Of a DNA stretch of 64,000 nt, positions 30,976-41,490 are shown one piece after another. Source of the DNA: Micropterix aruncella (Eukaryota > Arthropoda > Insecta > Lepidoptera > Micropterigidae); the NCBI GenBank assembly GCA_944548615.1, contig OX155967.1, forward strand, positions 4,871,281 to 4,935,280, given 5' to 3'. The notes beneath the pieces were generated by a model. The model saw nothing but the letters and a program-made list of their open reading frames with translations. It was not told where the DNA came from and did not search any database. The translations under genes were made by a program, and so were the position numbers. Every line of letters starts with the position of its first letter. The stretch's first letter is position 1.

Positions 30976-33223
30976 CTTAATGACTTAAATTTCCTTTGTA
31001 ACGCGATAATTGTATAGGTAAGGATCTAATAATATCTTTTGCTCCTTTCGCTAAGCTGGCAGTTTCATCCATGCACGCGTTCAATCAGCGAAAAACACGT
31101 GATCTGCTAGAACTATTGTTTGCAAAAGATGACAGACTCGTTTGTCGTGTTTGCCGTGCAAGATTATAATAGTCGGGGAGGTAGTGAATACTTTTAGAAC
31201 TTATTTTCCTAGTATTAAATCTGTACTTAAATCTATAAGTAATTGAATCTGGTCTACTATTGAAGCTAATGAAGAAAGTCCGAATCTGTCAAGAATATTC
31301 CGATTAAGGCTCCCTTCCGAGTTGACGCGACTAAAAATTTAGGTATTTTTGCAATGCCACGCGCCCGCTCGCTTTCGATATATACATAAAGATGTAGAGG
31401 TATGCCGCGGCGACAAGGGAATACGTCCCACCGTTGGCAGTGGCCAATTACGAATAACGATTTTGGCTTCGCGCGTCGTCTAATATAGTCGATTTGGCTT
31501 TTCAATTATAATAAATTATCAAATGAATAGTTTTTTATAAAGTAAAAATTAGATTACAATAATAAAATATTTTAGGATGACTGTGTTATTTTTTATATCA
31601 CTCAAAAGTATCTTTAATTAATAGAAAAAAAAATATTGTTTGGCCATAACATTTCTGGAAATTACGTAATTTCAACCATTTTTTTCTTATATTTCTTGTA
31701 TGGAAGTTCCAAAAACTGTCTTGGTATTATCCAAATAGACCATACGCTTGTGTAAATAGTATTTTTTTAATATTGAAAATCATCTCTAGGTTTTTCAAAA
31801 ACTGAAGACAAACCTCGCTCGTTTTTATTTTTTTGTAAAACAGTAACAGAATAAAGATAATTAACAATTAATATGCAAATATTTTACCAATTTCGTTTTG
31901 GCGAAATGATAGCTTAAAGCTGGGCATTGACGGTCAGTTTTTCGCGTCAGTCTATACGTAAAACTGTGGCGTCACTCCAAATGGTTTTATGCCAACTAGA
32001 TTTGCCCATTGACTGGCGTCACTCCGGCTCTTCAGTTTTCGACCGGCCCGGCCGCATGAAGGACGTGTCTCTTTGCGGACATCCACGAATAAAAATGGAT
32101 TCCGCTTCCGAAAAAGAAACATTCCTTGTTACTACGGCTACTGTTTGTTTTATTTTATTTTATAGCAAACTTACAGATAGTAAATATATAATACTAGTAT
32201 TTTAAATACATATAGAAACCAAACAAATTTACTATCCTATGAACAGTTTGCAATGCTTGCATTACAAATTAACAGAAATAACATGAACACGTTGATAGTA
32301 GAAAAAATATAATAAAGCTAATAATAATATAAGGGTAAGAAAATTAATAATTAAATAAGTTGTTAATAAGGTTATTTGGATAGAGCAAAATAGAAGTATG
32401 AGTAATTGGATAGTAATATTTATTATACATAATATGATATAATACAATAGTCTGTTATAATATAGTAATCATATAATACAGTACATTAGGATGGCAGTTA
32501 GTGAAATCTTAAGAAGTAGGAAATAGGCTAGGTATGATCGAGTCTTTTATTAAATTAATGGAATCATAAAATATATCTAATCCTTTACACGATTTATCAA
32601 AAACGCGACACATTGTTAAACAAGATACTAATATGAGACAAGCTATAAACCCTCATGAGAGATTCACTGCCACTCTTCGTTTCTTAGCATCGGGAATGAA
32701 ATCTGACTTCTATAATATCTAATTCAATTTTATAAATAATATCTAAATAAAATTGGAATATTTTATCTAAATAAAATCTTCTACAGCTTTTTGTCGATAC
32801 TGTTTATTTTTTAAAATTTTGTCGGTTATTTTCCATAAACATTCTGAATTTCTATATTTTTTGATGAAATCTATCATTATGACAAGTCCGACACCGCCAT
32901 GCCATGACAAAAACAAAAACGCAGCACGCGCTGTCACCGCGGTCCGCGAGCGCTGAGAGCGAACTGACGCGTTGGATTGCCGATTGCACACTCACGGTCA
33001 GTTTGGCCTCTTAAGTACAATCGAATTGTAATTATTATCCCAATAAATCTTTTCCATTCACTAGAGTCGTTCGTGAAATGCACAAAAGAAGCAATCTGGA
33101 TTATTTACAGTTGAACGAAACTAGCCTGGCAGAAATAATCAACAATTACATAAACTGAAAAAAATATTTTTCGGATACGTCGCCCTTACTATAAACGTAT
33201 AAAACTTATAATACAAATGTATA
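30976..33223. other. Repeat-poor or unclassified stretch
   Basis: No gene. GC-rich islands at 31320-31480, 31920-32110 and 32880-33010 stand out from AT-rich DNA. The last two share ACGGTCAGTTT, which suggests one element with related ends, but I could not define its borders. No exon of the Kelch gene was recognised here, although the missing first exon could be. Confidence 0.35.
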
Positions 33224-33264
33224 TTACAGTAACCTTACATATGAAAGAAGTAAGGTTACTGTAA
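33224..33264. other. Perfect 15-bp hairpin
   Basis: TTACAGTAACCTTAC and GTAAGGTTACTGTAA separated by 11 bases (ATATGAAAGAA). It could be a tiny MITE remnant or a structured transcript element. No further context. Confidence 0.6.
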
Positions 33265-33500
33265 GAAATTGCGGAATGCGTCTGGCGGGATCTAGAAATA
33301 AAAAAGTCATTGCTCTCATTCTCACTGTCTTGAAACGGTTTTACATGATTATTGATCCTATATTTCCACGAAAAAAAAACACATCTGGTTGATGTTCATA
33401 ATAAATACAGCCTCGCCAGACCTACTGAAGTTTGTGACAGTGCACGCTCTGACGCGCATTAAACGAGTCTGGAAAGGCTTTAGCGATCGCAAATCATAAC

Positions 33501-34217
33501 TGTATGTTATCCTGGGAGCTAATGGGCTTTTGCTGAGTTGGCCTCGAAGACCCATTTGTTCAGGGTTGGTCACACTCACGGGTCAACACCCATCCGGCGG
33601 CCTCCACGCATGAAGCGCGAGCCCAGGTAGGACTCTGGCATTAGGGCTAGTTTCCCCGATGAGTCAATCTTCTGGCGCTCCTGGACGGTCCGCGCACCGT
33701 GCAGCGTAAGCCAATCGATTGTGCATTCTGACTAACAGTCGGGGGAGTCTGGAAGCAGTACTGCTTCCTAAAGAGCAGGGGTGGTTGCTGACCTTACGGC
33801 GACTGTTCTTGAAATGACCATCGGCTACCCAAAAACGGGTGAACAGCCGGGCAATGGATGCCGTGGTCATGATGGCCACGGCATCCATTGCCCACGGTCA
33901 TTGACCACGGCATGCGCTTCGTAAGGGAGAGGACCGCGCAAGCGACCTCGAACTCGTAACCAGTCGAGAGACCGGAGTAATCTGGTCGCAACTGGAAGTA
34001 AGGGCGTGAGTATAAGCCCGCTGGGTAACATACCTGGTTATCTCGCGGATAAGGCGTTGGCCTCTTACGGGCATGTGGCGGAGCTTGACGGTGGACTGTT
34101 TTGTCCTAAGTCTTCTGCGTTCACTTCACGGGAGATAGAACGATCATATTTCGTTAAAACTTCCTGAGGTGACGGGGTCGCCCGTTGTAGTTGACAACTC
34201 TAGTTGTATGTTATCCT
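33501..34217 (+). mobile_element. GGGAG family element, copy 2 (complete)
   Basis: Element at 33514-34204 (691 bp) flanked by a perfect 13-bp duplication TGTATGTTATCCT (33501-33513 and 34205-34217). It starts GGGAGCTAATGGGC and ends GTAGTTGACAACTCTAGT. It is GC-rich, has no poly(A) and no long conserved ORF. A local inverted duplication (GGATGCCGTGGTCA / TGGCCACGGCATCC) lies near 33850-33890. Confidence 0.88.
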
Positions 34218-34499
34218 AAGCTATCGTTATAATGTTAAGTGTCATCTGGCAAATTTTCAGGTCTCCAAAAATAGGGCCATCATTTTGTTTGGTTTTTCAG
34301 GTGCCAGGCACTTTTGCCATACCTATAGATCAGCCAGATTAGTTTTGCTAATCAATGTCGCACGCGACAGTTAATCGATTTTCATTAGTACTAAAAAAAA
34401 GTGGCATATTTGTATATTCGTATTTTCAAAAAGCATTTTCCAGCTTAACACCCTTAATAATAATAAATTAATAGTTTAAAAAAAACACTAAAAACACGC

Positions 34500-34760
34500 T
34501 TTTGGGCTATGATACGATATTCACATACACACGGCTATGATACGATATTCCATCATGGAATGCCAGTGCCTATCTTCCGGCTTCATCATCAGACCTTGAA
34601 ACCTAATCGTGGTTAAAGTTCATTCCAAGACTTTTTTAACAAGTCCAAACACAGCTATGATACGATGTTCCATCATGAAGTTCCAGTTCATATCTTCCGA
34701 CTCCATCATCAGATCAGTTCGACAGTACCATATTATTGTATTGTCATCAGAACTACATAC
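34500..34760 (+). repeat. Short diverged tandem duplication
   Basis: Two to three units containing GCTATGATACGATATTCCAT, ATCTTCCG and TCCATCATCAGA. The same TCCATCATCAGA word appears in the 51.5-kb duplication, so both derive from one repeat family. Confidence 0.5.
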
Positions 34761-35344
34761 AGCTGCCAATTTTCATGACGCTACGATCCTTGGAAGATGA
34801 TTAAATTAGTTACCTTAGATTCCATTACATAGTTACATATAGGTCGACCTAATAAAAACGTGTTAAAAATACATGTCCGCTACTTGGAATTAGTCACTGA
34901 ATAATCCCATCGACGTTTGGTGACTGGGAAAATCAGTACCGAAAAAATCACTAGCTCCCCGACGATAACCACCAATGGGCATTAATTAACACGTGTTCAG
35001 TTTTAAACATGCCGACGTTGATGTGAACGATCTCTTTAAAAATGCGGTAGCCAACCCGCGGCCCGCTACTCTTCAACGTTGGAAATCGTAAGAAATCTGC
35101 AAAATCAAATAAATACTTCAGTCGGGGCATGTGATAACCAGAGCAATACAACACGTTAAGATAGAAGGAAGAATCTATCTGAGATGAAGTGAAAGATACT
35201 GGCTATGAAAATGATTTTAAAAATTACCGGTATTTCGGTAATTTCCCGGATTTACGGAATATTACCAGGTGTTTCGGTTCACGGAGGTCATCCTAGCTTC
35301 GAGAAACAAAGTATTATTTGATAGTGAAGGGACCTAGGGGTCCC
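34761..35344. other. Non-coding spacer
   Basis: A GC patch AACCCGCGGCCCGC near 35051 resembles that at 11680. Nothing else was recognised. Confidence 0.35.
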
Positions 35345-35640
35345 TTCGCTACTGGAATGCCCGGTGGAGCCAGTTGTAGGCAACTGGCTCCACCGGGCAT
35401 TCCAGTGTGCCCAGTTTTGCCAGTCTGTCGGCCTCTTCGTTGCCGGGTATGCCTTGGTGACCCGGTATCCATATTAGGGTGATTTTATTGGCTTTTCCCA
35501 ATTTGTTGAGCTCTTGCATGCAGTCCCAGACCACAAGATTCTGTGGTGGCTCTAGCCAGAGCGTCCAGTGCTGCTCTGCTGTCAGAGCAGATGAGGATTT
35601 GGAGCAACTCAACAGAAAAATTATACAGGAAATCAAAATA
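35345..35640 (-). pseudogene. LINE RNase H fragment ending in a foldback
   Basis: Encodes KANKITLIWIPGHQGIPGNE followed by EADRLAKLGT, the C-terminal RNase H motif (GH.G..GNE.AD) of a LINE different from that at 9068-9752. On the left the sequence turns back on itself in a perfect 26-bp inverted repeat (35351-35376 and 35381-35406) with a 4-base loop TAGG. Only about 90 codons remain. Confidence 0.8.
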
Positions 35641-35868
35641 TTTCAAAAATAATGTTTCGCCGAGTTCTCCAAAATCTGCGACTTCGGATTTAAGAGCGCC
35701 AAGCAGCCGAGGGTCGTAATTTAGAAAACATTATTTTAAGGATATGAAAACTTCATAATTTATATTTTTCAAAAATTCAAATAAAAATTTCATATGCATC
35801 GTAGTTTTTTTTAAATTTCATATTCAAACCGCCGACACTATTTTGGCCCACACTGTGTATCTCAACAA

Positions 35869-35962
35869 GTCGCGGCGCGATCGATACAAAGACGGGTGAA
35901 AAGGGTGCGGGAAAACGTACGCTTTTTCTTTTCCTACGTCTTTGTATCGATCGCGCCGCGAC
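35869..35962. other. Perfect 26-bp GC-rich inverted repeat (hairpin)
   Basis: The arms run 35869-35894 and 35937-35962 (inner part CGATCGATACAAAGACG and its complement). The 42-base loop contains GGTGCGGGAAAACGTACGC. The arms are perfectly complementary. It could be a recent foldback element or a long hairpin RNA precursor. Confidence 0.75.
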
Positions 35963-36054
35963 CTACCTAGATACTATTAGTGTCCGACGCTAGGTGCCGG
36001 TGCCGTCCGGCGTTAGGGGACTTCCCCCTATGACGTGGAGCAATCTAATACGCT

Positions 36055-36300
36055 GACACGGCCTGGTGGCATAGTGGTTAGGTCGCCTGATTTTACATTG
36101 TAAGGTCCCGGGTTCGATTCCCGGCCAGGTCACCATTTTCCGTTGAGATCAAATTAACGGAATTGCATTTGCAATTCTGTCGATCAAATGCAATAACAAG
36201 ACACACATTTACACACATGTTACACGCACACATACATATAAACACGACATAGTAGGGTTGGTTGTAAGAGATTGTCATATGACAATAAACCCGCCCATTG
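36055..36300 (+). mobile_element. tRNA-derived SINE
   Basis: The head has an A box TGGCATAGTGG (36067-36077) and a B box GGTTCGATTCC (36111-36121) and can form an acceptor stem GGCCTGG/CCAGGTC and a T arm, but the anticodon arm is too degenerate for a working tRNA. The body is followed by the hairpin ATTGTC-ATAT-GACAAT (36271-36286) and AAACCCGCC, the same tail as LINE copies at 8.7, 20.7 and 22.5 kb. RNA polymerase III transcription from the boxes is expected. Confidence 0.8.
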
Positions 36301-36890
36301 GTTTAGGGACAACAGACGCTATAACTGCCTTAACAGAATTTATAGTCGAAACGGTGGATAACGGAGACAAGTGTCTAGGAGTTTTCCTTGACCTTGCAAA
36401 GGCTTTTGACTCCGTTCCTCATAATACATTATTGTGCAAACTGAGCAGTGTAGGAATTAACTATACAAGTCTGAAATGGTTTGATAGTTACCTATCCAAC
36501 AGGGTACAAAGTGTCACCATCCAGGGCCTCCAGAGTAAAAGCCAGCATCTCACGTATGTTGTGCCACAGGGTAGCGTTTTGGGACCCATTTTATTCCTCG
36601 TCTACATAAATGACACATTTTAGGGCCATTTAGTGTTATTAGCTTTACTAAAACTTGTACATTTGTAAGCAATCAAGCAATCAAGCAAACTTGATTGTAA
36701 TATTAGAGTCCTGTCCACGGAGCAACTAACCTCCGTGGTCCTGTCCACCCTAGAACGGGCTATACCCAGTTGGGTGACAAACAAATAAGCAAAAGGTTAA
36801 GGTTTTGCCATTCGGTTACTGTTATTTTTGTAAGCTAATCAATGTTTTATAGTAATTAATTCTTAAATAAATAAATAAAAATTGTGAAAT
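36301..36890 (+). pseudogene. LINE reverse transcriptase fragment with 3' UTR (family D)
   Basis: The open frame encodes LGTTDAITALTEFIVETVDN, then FLDLAKAFDSVPHNTLLCKL (motif A) and VVPQGSVLGPILFLVYINDT (motif B), stopping before the YADD box. Downstream, from about 36620, comes the family D 3' UTR (CTGTCCACCCTAGAACGGGC) with an AAATAAATAAAT end, so an internal deletion joins motif B to the UTR. This UTR also occurs at 12006 and 48540. Confidence 0.85.
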
Positions 36891-37051
36891 TTCACAATAA
36901 ATAGTAGAAACAAACAAACAAACAAGCTATATAATCGATGGTTTCGGTTTCTGGTTTAGACGGCGCCGACCCTCACTCGATAACGAAGGCATTTACTTCA
37001 GCGACAGGTCTGAGTTAAGCTACTGTTTGCATTTATTTACTGTACCTTTAT

Positions 37052-37754
37052 TGCGGTTATAATAGGGAGTTAATGGGCCCTTGCTGAGTTGGCCACGAAG
37101 ATCCATTCTGTTCAGGGTTGGTTACACTCACGGGTCAACACCTATCCGACGGCCTACACGCATGAAGTGCGAGCCTGGGTAGGACTCTGGCCTTATGGTC
37201 AGTTTCCCCTGGAAATCAAATTTCTGGCGCTCCTGGACGGTCTGCGCACCGCTGCGGCCGGCGTAAGGCAATCGACTGTGCACTCTGACTAACAGTCGGG
37301 GGAGTCTGGAAGCAGTACTGTTTCCTATAGAGCGGGGGTGGTTGCGGACCTTACGGCGACTGCTCTTGAAACGACCATCGGCTACCTAATCCTGGGTGAA
37401 CAGCCGGGCAAAGGACGCTGTGGTCCGCGATAGATTCGGTATACACCGTTTCACCGCTTCGTAAGGAAGAGGACCGCGCAAGCGACCTCAAACTCGTTAC
37501 CAATCGAGAGACCAGAGTAATCTGGTCACAATTGGAAGTAAGGGCGTGAGTGTCGGCCCGCCGGGTAACATTCCTGGCTATCTCGCGGTTAATGCGTTGG
37601 CCTCTTACGGGCTTGTGGCGTAGCTAGACGGTGGACTGTTTTGTCCTCAAGTCTTCTGCGCTCACTCCAGGGAGATAGAACGACTAATCGTTAAAACTTC
37701 CTGAGGTGACGGGCTCGCCCGCTGTAGTCGACAACCCAAGTTGCGGTTATAATA
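37052..37754 (+). mobile_element. GGGAG family element, copy 3 (complete)
   Basis: Element at 37065-37741 (677 bp) flanked by a 13-bp duplication TGCGGTTATAATA (37052-37064 and 37742-37754), extendable by one T. It starts GGGAGTTAATGGGCC and ends GTAGTCGACAACCCAAGT. This is the cleanest full-length copy and a good family reference. No protein is encoded. Confidence 0.9.
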
Positions 37755-38219
37755 GGTGCAAACGCGTCGCCGCGGCGTCTGATGTGACGCTCTCCGGAAA
37801 GTGACGAAGCTATTTCGAGTTAACGAAGAGTGCGTTTCAGTGACCCGAAGACAATAAGCGATGGCCGATGCGCCAGATTCCCGGCCGGTCGGTCGTCCGT
37901 CGATGGACTCCTGCCAGGGCTCGGTAAGAGGCTTGGCACGCCACCAAACCTACAAATCGTCAGGATACAACAGAGGATAAGCAAGCCCCTCGAGGGGGCA
38001 AACAGGTCAAAGACACTGCGCGCTCATAAGCGAATGATAAAATTCATCAATTATTCAAATGTCTTGCTTAGTAATATTGGGTCCGTACCTATGAAGTTGT
38101 TCTATAAAAAAGTAGGGGCAATAATTTTGTATCAAAAATATATATTTAATTATTAGAAATATTAACCCCTATTTATGCAGAATTGTCATTTTAATGTGTT
38201 GCTTAATTCATCTGCTGTA

Positions 38220-38520
38220 AAACTCGTCGACAAGAACCAATGAATGCTTTGAAGGCGTTTTTCACCGACTCTTCAAAGTGTATTTTCCCCCTTGAAAACA
38301 GTTATCTAAATTCTGAAGAAATGAAACTCTATTGGAGCAAGGTCTGGCAAGTACGGTGGGTGACCAAGCGTCTCCGACCGCAACTCCTGCAATTTGCGAC
38401 TGTTTTCAGTTAAATCTGTGGTTATACGTTGTCATGCAGAAGAAGTGGCGATGAGCGATTGACCAGGCTCGGTTATTTAATTACGAGCTTCTCTATCATT
38501 GTTTGCACTTCTTCAGTACA
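38220..38520 (-). pseudogene. mariner transposase relic
   Basis: On the minus strand, shifted frames give LQELRSETLGHPPYLPDLAP followed by IEFHFFR, the mariner block HPPYSPDLAPSD in which the catalytic Asp-Leu-Ala-Pro is still legible. Frames are broken. The relic is split by the Penelope-like insertion at 38532, and the flank to the right of that insertion (39201 on) should be its upstream half. Confidence 0.75.
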
Positions 38521-39200
38521 CACTTACGGTATTATAAATAGGATAGAAAACGAATTTACCGCGTGAAATTTGTAGGACCCGACGTTTAAAGTCGAATGCA
38601 GCTGCGGTCTAGCCTACGTTGGACAAACGAAACGGCCCTAGCCACGCGACTGACAGAACACATCAAAGCTGTTAAAAACGTTCAGCGAGAAAAATCGGCG
38701 ATCTGCGAGCATATATTGGATAGCGGAAGTAACCACTGGATGCAGTTTCAAAATCCCTTTGTTCTATCCAAGGAACAATTCTACTTTCCTCGCATGATCC
38801 GGGAAGCCATTGAAATAAGAAGAACTCTGAACTTCAATAGAGATGACGGCTACAAACTCTCTTCTACGTGGAACCCTCTTCTTAAAATGTTCCCGCCGCC
38901 GAACGCCGAACGCAAAGACGTAAAACAGGATACAGTGAGTGTTGTGTGCAAGACGGATTTTAAAAATTCCCGCGCTCCGAGCCCGGCCCCCCACCACCGT
39001 TATAACCTACGCAGTGGCGGCAGCGGTTTGCGGCCTACCCGCAAAACAACGGACTGACAGCTCTTCAGTCTACCCTAGACAACGGCGGCTGCAACGTCAC
39101 CGAAACGTCGGGTCCTACAAATTTCACGCGGTAAATTCGTTTTCTATCCTATTTATAATGTCAAACAACCGCGATAGTCTTCGATTTTACACTTACGGTA
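38520..39200 (+). mobile_element. Penelope-like element fragment with inverted ends
   Basis: Element at 38532-39188 flanked by a perfect 12-bp duplication ACACTTACGGTA (38520-38531 and 39189-39200). It encodes the C-terminal GIY-YIG endonuclease: CSCGLAYVGQTKR in one frame, then, after a frameshift near 38630, ALATRLTEHIKAVKN, AICEHILD and IREAIEIRRTLNFNRDDGYK. About 55 bases at the left end are a perfect inverted copy of the stretch at about 39108-39162, recalling the inverted pseudo-LTR arrangement known for Penelope elements. The reverse transcriptase domain is absent. Confidence 0.85.
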
Positions 39201-39659
39201 ACTGTATAACCAGACTGCAAGAAGCTGTAATAGAAACTACTGGCACAGGCAATCTCATATTTGAAAACAATGCAAATTTTCAACATTACCATGGTTGTAC
39301 AAACGAAAATATTTGAGCAAAAACAAACGACGGAAAGACAAATGAACAGCTGATTCTTAAAAAAGAATAACATGGCCTTGAATTAAGATTTATTTGAATT
39401 TAAATTCCAACTCAAACCCAAGTTATCCAAGTTCAAAGTGGCCAGTGTGAAAAAACAGCAATTACATAGGTAACATAATATTATTACATAATATGTAACA
39501 TTACAAACTATTTTTCATTTAAACTTCTTTCCATTGTAACAACATTTGTAACAGCCTATTTATTGTGGCTATTCTTAAGGGGTATACTTTCGGTTTATTT
39601 TAGAGCTTATTCTATTTAATTGTAATACATTTGTCAAGTAGCTTAATTATTGCGGTCTA

Positions 39660-40945
39660 GTTTACTTGCTTCTTAACGGTTTCGCGCAGCTTGGGCGTGA
39701 TGGCCTGTCCGTGTTTGCTTGGCCAGATAAACTCATGGTTCGGCTCTCATCCGATAGCCTCCTCGAAGAGGGCCTAACCTGGAAGGGCTCTGCCTGCGGC
39801 CGTAATATACAGTTGGGACCGGTGGTTCCAATTCAGGGGAACGCCTCGGCCGAAGTAGGCGGTTTGCGCACCGTGTGGCGTTAGCCAATCAACTGTACAA
39901 CTTGGCTTGTCAACTACAACGGGCAAACCCGTCACCTCAGGAAGTTTTAACGATAGTGATCGTTCTATCCCCCGTGAGGTGAGCGTAGATGACAGAGACG
40001 CTGTGAGAGGCCAACGCCTTACGGCTAGGCACCAAGAAAGGTAAACAGTGGGCAGCCTCGCTCCCTAACTACCAGTTTTGGAAGGATATCCCTGTCTGAA
40101 ATTAACCATCAGGATACCTCCAACCTCCCGACTGGTTAAGGGTCCGAAGTCGCTTGCGCGATCTCTACCTGCACTATATTCAGCGTTGATTCGGTTTGAA
40201 TCTATCGCGGACTATTGGCATCTTTCGCCCGGCTCTGAATTCATGATCAGGTATCCAATTGGTCATTTCAAGTGGTTAACGACAGGTCAACATACACCCC
40301 CGCTGCTCAAGAAACAGTATATTTCCATAGTCTCCGAACTCTTTCAGCAATTAGTCAGAGTGCACATACCGATTGGCTATCGCCGCACGGTACGCAAACC
40401 GTCCAGTGGCGCCGGGAGGTCTTCCTCCAGGGAAAACCGATCTTCCCGGGGTAATCCTCCACACGAGAAGGCTACTGAACAGGAGGTGAATCGTGAGTTG
40501 GACCGACCCGAAAACACAGTGAATTTTATGGCCGAAGCTGCACAAAATCATTCGTCACCAATCGACTGTACACTCTGGCGAATAACCGGGGGAGTTTCCT
40601 AAAATCATCAATCCTTAGAAACGATCCGTTGCTACCCGATCCCGTGTGATCTGGACGGGCCAAATGCGCCTCAGTGTGCAATAAATTCGAACTGAATGAC
40701 CGGTAACATCAGAGTAAATACTGCGCAAGCAACCTCGAATCTGTGCCCAGATTGGAGGTTGGAGAAATCTTTTTAATCTGGTAGTAAGGCGTTGGACTCA
40801 CGGGTTGTTAACGTAGTTTAACTGTGGATTGTGCTGTCCACTAAGTCTTTTACGTTCACTTCATGGGAGACAGAATGGTTCGATATTGTTAAAAACTCCC
40901 TGGCGTGATGGGTTCGCCCGTTGTAATCGACACCCTTAAATAGCA
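39660..40945 (+). mobile_element. GGGAG family element, copy 4: outer diverged copy
   Basis: Plus-strand outer copy in two pieces, 39668-39899 and 40560-40935. The 5' part reads CTTAACGGTTTCGCGCAGC and the 3' part ends CCCGTTGTAATCGACACCCT. It is clearly more diverged than copies 2 and 3. A second family member in the opposite orientation interrupts it. No ORF is conserved with the other copies. Confidence 0.75.
39900..40559 (-). mobile_element. GGGAG family element nested in copy 4
   Basis: A 660-bp minus-strand copy inserted into copy 4. The interrupted sequence is duplicated as AATCAACTGTACA (39887-39899) and AATCGACTGTACA (40560-40572), 13 bp with one substitution. In the element's own orientation the duplication begins TG, as in the other copies. 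The 3' end ...GACAAGCCAAGT matches the family. Confidence 0.85.
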
Positions 40946-41046
40946 TCCCTAATTATAGTTTACTACCGAAGTTGTTCTGCTTAAATTGGTTTCACCTTTT
41001 CCTTTGGTTATCTTGTCATAATAACATATATTCACAGTTTGTTCAA

Positions 41047-41490
41047 CCTTAGATCAGTGTTTTTAACCTTTTTAATATAGCGACCCCTTTTTGATAAAAA
41101 AAATAAAAGTCTTATGCGACCCCCCTTAGAGTGTAAGTTAGTTCTCTCGACCCCCCCCCCCCCTAGTATCTTCTACAGCTGTAACTAAGCATCCAATAAA
41201 TAAAGTTTTTGTAAAAACAATGGCGATAACCACATTAATTTAAACTGTTTTCACATTCGAACCTGTACATGTTTCCATCTTAGATAAACATAAAGTTTTG
41301 TAAAAGCAATAACAAAACACATAATAAATATGTGTCTCTTCCGAAGCTGTAGATCTTGGCATATTAGATAAATAAAGATTTTGTAATATATTTTTTTTTA
41401 ATATATTTAGATCGCCGGCGACCCTCCGGGAGTCTTTTCGCGACCCCCCAGGGGGTCGCGACCCACTGGTTGAAAACCACTGCCTTAGAT
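41047..41490. mobile_element. hAT MITE with 8-bp target duplication
   Basis: Element at 41055-41482 (428 bp) with inverted ends CAGTGTTTTTAACC and CAGTGGTTTTCAACC, flanked by perfect CCTTAGAT duplications (41047-41054 and 41483-41490). The 8-bp size and CAGTG ends are diagnostic of hAT. No transposase. A poly(C) tract occurs at about 41150. Confidence 0.92.

Noticed and set aside
36055..36133. Functional tRNA gene
   Set aside because: A and B boxes, acceptor stem and T arm are present, but the anticodon arm cannot form a normal 5-bp stem with a 7-base loop, and a SINE body with a LINE-type tail follows.
37830..38156. 108-codon plus-strand ORF
   Set aside because: No domain, AT-rich second half and unusual composition; treated as chance.
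39005..39165. Hammerhead ribozyme in the Penelope-associated segment
   Set aside because: A CGAAAC box and GTC are present, but I could not find the CTGANGA core box in a compatible position.
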